The notes under the pieces: model-generated
The model's database searches: none
Told to the model about the DNA's origin: nothing
Seen by the model: the letters and a program-made list of their open reading frames with translations, nothing else
Made by a program: the position numbers and the translations under genes
Source of the DNA: Vulcanimicrobiota bacterium
GTDB taxonomy: Bacteria > Vulcanimicrobiota > Vulcanimicrobiia > Vulcanimicrobiales > Vulcanimicrobiaceae
Assembly: GCA_014305015.1 (NCBI GenBank)
Contig: JACRUB010000028.1
Location: forward strand, 1-7,361
Reading direction: 5' to 3'
DNA: 7,361 nucleotides
Shown here: positions 5,374 through 7,361 of the stretch, piece by piece
How positions within the stretch are numbered: the stretch's first letter is position 1
Layout of the letters: every line of letters begins with the position of its first letter

Positions 5374-6171
5374 TTGCGTCCGAGAAAATCGCTCGGACAA
5401 AACTTCCTGGTGGATAGCGGCGCAGCAATGCGAATCGCGAAAGCCGCAGTAGAGGGCTCGTCGCAGGACGAGCCTTTTCGCGTTCTAGAGATTGGCCCGG
5501 GCACGGGCGCGCTCACGCAAGCCCTACTTGAAATACACGATGACGTCACTGCGATCGACGTCGATACCAAGATGATCGAGATCTTGCAGAGCCGCTGCGA
5601 ATTGCAGAGCGCGCAGATCGTGCATGCCGATGCGCTGACATTCGATTATGCGGGCTTTGCGGGTACAAAACGCTGGCGCGCGACCGGCAATCTCCCGTAT
5701 AACATTGCAACGCCGCTGATGATGCAACTCATCGAAATGCAGAACGGGCCCGAGCAACTTGTCTTTATGATTCAAAAAGATGTGGCAGCCAGACTCATCG
5801 CGCGGCCCTCGACGCCCGCATACGGCAGCTTGAGCTTGGCGGTCCAATTCGGCATGCGCGTCGAACGTCTGTTCAATCTGGGTCCGAGTGTCTTTTACCC
5901 GCGCCCGAAAGTCGATTCGACGGTCGTGCGCTTGACGCGCCACGCACAGCCTCCGGTCGAGGTGCGTGACGTGCATTTGCTCATGCAGGTCGTCCGCGGC
6001 GCCTTCGCGTACCGCCGCAAAACGCTCGCCAACAGTTTGCAGTTGGCGCTCGGCATTCCGCGCGCCCGCGTGGCCGAAGCGCTGCAACGCATCGATAGCA
6101 GTCCGGAGATTCGTGGAGAACAACTTAGCCTCGAACAGTTCGCCGCCCTTAGCGACAGTCTCGCAACGTAA
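5374..6171 (+). CDS. ksgA: 16S rRNA dimethyladenosine transferase KsgA/RsmA
   Basis: KsgA uses S-adenosylmethionine to dimethylate two adjacent adenines in the helix-45 loop of 16S rRNA during small-subunit assembly. The visible motifs are KSLGQNFLVD (5-14), the SAM-binding LEIGPGTGALT (38-48), the catalytic NLPYN (106-110), FMIQKDVAARL, SVFYPRPKVDSTVV, and FAYRRKTLANSL in the C-terminal domain, which ends with the usual GEQLSLEQFAALS. The only standard in-frame start is TTG 5374, without a Shine-Dalgarno. However, the open frame upstream (from 5347) encodes PKALLAAFGLRPRKSLGQ, the expected KsgA N-terminus. A GTG overlapping the previous stop (5336, TAGTG) is one base out of frame. The true start is thus probably upstream, with a frameshift between. 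The 3' end overlaps the CPBP gene by 59 nt. Confidence 0.95.
   Translation: MRPRKSLGQNFLVDSGAAMRIAKAAVEGSSQDEPFRVLEIGPGTGALTQALLEIHDDVTAIDVDTKMIEILQSRCELQSAQIVHADALTFDYAGFAGTKRWRATGNLPYNIATPLMMQLIEMQNGPEQLVFMIQKDVAARLIARPSTPAYGSLSLAVQFGMRVERLFNLGPSVFYPRPKVDSTVVRLTRHAQPPVEVRDVHLLMQVVRGAFAYRRKTLANSLQLALGIPRARVAEALQRIDSSPEIRGEQLSLEQFAALSDSLAT
5451..5478 (+). terminator. Terminator-like hairpin inside ksgA
   Basis: GGCTCGTC (5455-5462) and GACGAGCC (5467-5474) form a perfect 8-bp stem around a GCAG loop and are followed by TTTT (5475-5478). The four Ts can also pair with the upstream AGAG. It lies about 80-100 nt into the ksgA coding region, in a segment (residues 27-35) that is variable in the family. 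The T-tract is short, so activity as an intrinsic terminator or attenuator is only possible. Confidence 0.35.
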
Positions 6172-6874
6172 ATTTCCGGTAGCCGCCACCATTGTCGCGG
6201 CGATTTGTATTCTTCCGGTCATTTTTATCGCCGCGGTAATCGGCTTCTTTATGGTGCGCGCCTACTCCGGCGGCACGATCGATCCGCGCCACATCTCGGT
6301 TGTCCAAGGCCTCTCCGTTCAGCTCTTTGCCTACGTCCTGCTCGTGCCGTATCTCTTGATTGTGATGACGCGCGTGTGGCGCGTGTCGCTAGGCGATTTA
6401 GGCTTTCGCGTTCCAACTTGGCAGAATCTGGGCTTTGCACTGCTCGGAGCGCTTGGGATGATCGTATTGGTGCAATCAGCGGCGGCAATCATCACGACGG
6501 CCTTGCACTCGCATCACGAAGAACAAGCGGTGCAGCTTCTCAAAGCGGTGAAAACGCCCGGCGTCCTCGCGTTTTTCACGATCTACGCGACGATCATCGC
6601 GCCGTTTGTCGAAGAGCTCACGTTCCGAGTATTCTTCTTTAATGCGGCGTTACGGCTCGCCCCATTCTGGGCAGCGGCCCTTTTTAGCGGCCTCCTCTTT
6701 GGAGCAGCACATGCCGACGCAATTGCGTTCCTGCCGCTCGCCATCGGAGGAATGCTCCTATGCTATCTTTATTACAAAACTCGCAATGCGTGGGTCTCGA
6801 TGATCGCGCACGGCATCTTTAACGGCACCACGATTCTGGCGCTGATAACGGCGCAGCATTACGGCATAAAATAG
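6113..6874 (+). CDS. CPBP family intramembrane protease (Abi/CAAX-like)
   Basis: This multi-pass membrane protein of 253 residues belongs to the CPBP (CAAX protease and bacteriocin-processing) family. It carries the three intramembrane active-site motifs: EELTFR (EExxxR, 167-172), FGAAH (FxxxH, 196-200) and HGIFN (HxxxN, 233-237). Hydrophobic segments lie at about 22-48, 65-87, 107-130, 150-165, 182-198, 205-222 and 228-247. Bacterial members are often linked to bacteriocin self-immunity or membrane-protein processing, but nothing nearby points to a substrate. The start is taken as GTG 6113, four bases after a GGAG, which keeps the first membrane helix and overlaps ksgA by 59 nt. The next in-frame ATG, about residue 47, would cut that helix. 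Its TAG stop overlaps the GTG of the next gene. The family is confident; the role is unknown. Confidence 0.88.
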   Translation: MENNLASNSSPPLATVSQRKFPVAATIVAAICILPVIFIAAVIGFFMVRAYSGGTIDPRHISVVQGLSVQLFAYVLLVPYLLIVMTRVWRVSLGDLGFRVPTWQNLGFALLGALGMIVLVQSAAAIITTALHSHHEEQAVQLLKAVKTPGVLAFFTIYATIIAPFVEELTFRVFFFNAALRLAPFWAAALFSGLLFGAAHADAIAFLPLAIGGMLLCYLYYKTRNAWVSMIAHGIFNGTTILALITAQHYGIK

Positions 6875-7361
6875 TGCACGTGGCGGTCGATGCATTCAAC
6901 CTAGTGGCTGACTGGCGCGGCATGGGCAGGCACGTGAGTGCGATTCTTTCGCGTTTGCCGCGCCACGGTGTCAGCTTCTCGCTTGTCTGCCGCACGGCAG
7001 CGGATGCGGCCGCGCTCCAAGGAATCCGTGACGCGCGAGCAGTGCTTCCGCTAAGCGTCGCGCGCGGGACATCGTTTGACGCGGCGTGGTTTCCATGGAA
7101 CGGCATGCGTTTCGATCTGGAGGTTCCGTCCGCGCTGACGATTCACGATCTCTTCGCGATTGAGGAGCCGCATCGCAATCTCGTTGCGCGCTTTCGGGAG
7201 CAGCGCCCAATTCTGCACGGGGCTCGCAAAGCAAAAGCAATCGCCACGGTCTCGCACTGGTCGGCGGGGCGAATTGCGTCACGCTTTGCGATGCCCGCAG
7301 GCATGGTTAGCGTGATACCTCCGATCCTCGAGACGTTTTGGCAGCCCGTTCCAAAAAAAGA
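6874..7361 (+). CDS. GT4-like glycosyltransferase, N-terminal part (runs off the window)
   Basis: The open frame starts at a GTG that overlaps the preceding TAG (TAGTG), and 162 codons are visible before the window ends. The N-terminal segment AVDAFNLVADWRGMGRHV (4-21) is the glycine-rich loop of a GT-B acceptor domain. ALTIHDLFAIEEPH (87-100) and AIATVSHWSAGRIASRF (123-139), followed by VSVIPPI, match the order seen in GT4 glycosyltransferases just before the linker to the donor domain. The donor domain, with its Arg/Lys and EX7E motifs, lies beyond the window, so completeness and substrate cannot be judged. The gene is probably translationally coupled to the CPBP protease gene. Confidence 0.8.
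   Translation, partial: MHVAVDAFNLVADWRGMGRHVSAILSRLPRHGVSFSLVCRTAADAAALQGIRDARAVLPLSVARGTSFDAAWFPWNGMRFDLEVPSALTIHDLFAIEEPHRNLVARFREQRPILHGARKAKAIATVSHWSAGRIASRFAMPAGMVSVIPPILETFWQPVPKK

Noticed and set aside
5524..6222. Minus-strand 232-codon open frame opposite ksgA
   Set aside because: It is antisense to ksgA, whose motifs are unambiguous; no ribosome site or domain supports it.
1..7361. CRISPR array, insertion sequence, prophage or toxin-antitoxin system
   Set aside because: No spaced direct-repeat array, transposase, integrase or toxin-like gene is visible. Both strands are accounted for by housekeeping and envelope genes.

Overview
This is a 7.4 kb window of ordinary bacterial chromosome. 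It is moderately GC-rich and gene-dense, with two divergent gene blocks flanking a 382-bp intergenic region (about 3899-4280). The phylum cannot be fixed from the sequence. Four things point to a deep-branching, probably Gram-positive-related or candidate-phylum bacterium, and Eremiobacterota is a low-confidence guess: a CGAAC-N4-GTTCG LexA box of the Bacillus/Actinobacteria type, a YabE-like DUF348/G5/3D wall hydrolase next to ksgA as in Firmicutes, frequent TTG and GTG starts, and a widespread 'CTTCGACAAGCTCAGCATGACA' palindromic repeat.

Minus-strand block, in transcription order: a GT4 glycosyltransferase (3898-2750); a small RNase H-fold protein (2690-2256); a 3-methyladenine (AAG/MPG-type) DNA glycosylase (2246-1617); and transcription termination factor Rho (1506-1). 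A near-consensus sigma70 promoter (TTGACA, 18 bp, TACAAT) lies between the glycosyltransferase and the RNase H-like gene. Its spacer is filled by a perfect 18-bp palindrome containing the LexA consensus. The RNase H-like gene and the glycosylase therefore look like a two-gene SOS-controlled nucleic-acid repair operon. A REP-like hairpin fills the junction between them and supplies the only usable start codon of the glycosylase. Rho has its own extended -10 promoter just after the glycosylase stop. It also carries an Asn/Gly/Arg-rich disordered N-terminal extension containing a 15-bp tandem duplication.

Plus-strand block: after a leader of about 240 nt come a secreted DUF348-G5-3D wall hydrolase (4281-5336), ksgA/rsmA (5374-6171), a CPBP intramembrane protease (6113-6874) and the first 162 codons of another GT4-like glycosyltransferase (6874 to the window edge). 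The genes are tightly packed, and the last pair overlaps as TAGTG. The first pair shows the same TAGTG, but the GTG is one base out of frame with ksgA. The conserved KsgA N-terminus is nevertheless encoded upstream of the annotated TTG, so either a base is missing in a CCCAAAA run or initiation is unconventional. A terminator-like hairpin also sits early in ksgA.

The most interesting item is the LexA-controlled RNase H-like/AAG glycosylase pair. Next are the repeat-derived glycosylase start and the apparent ksgA frameshift.
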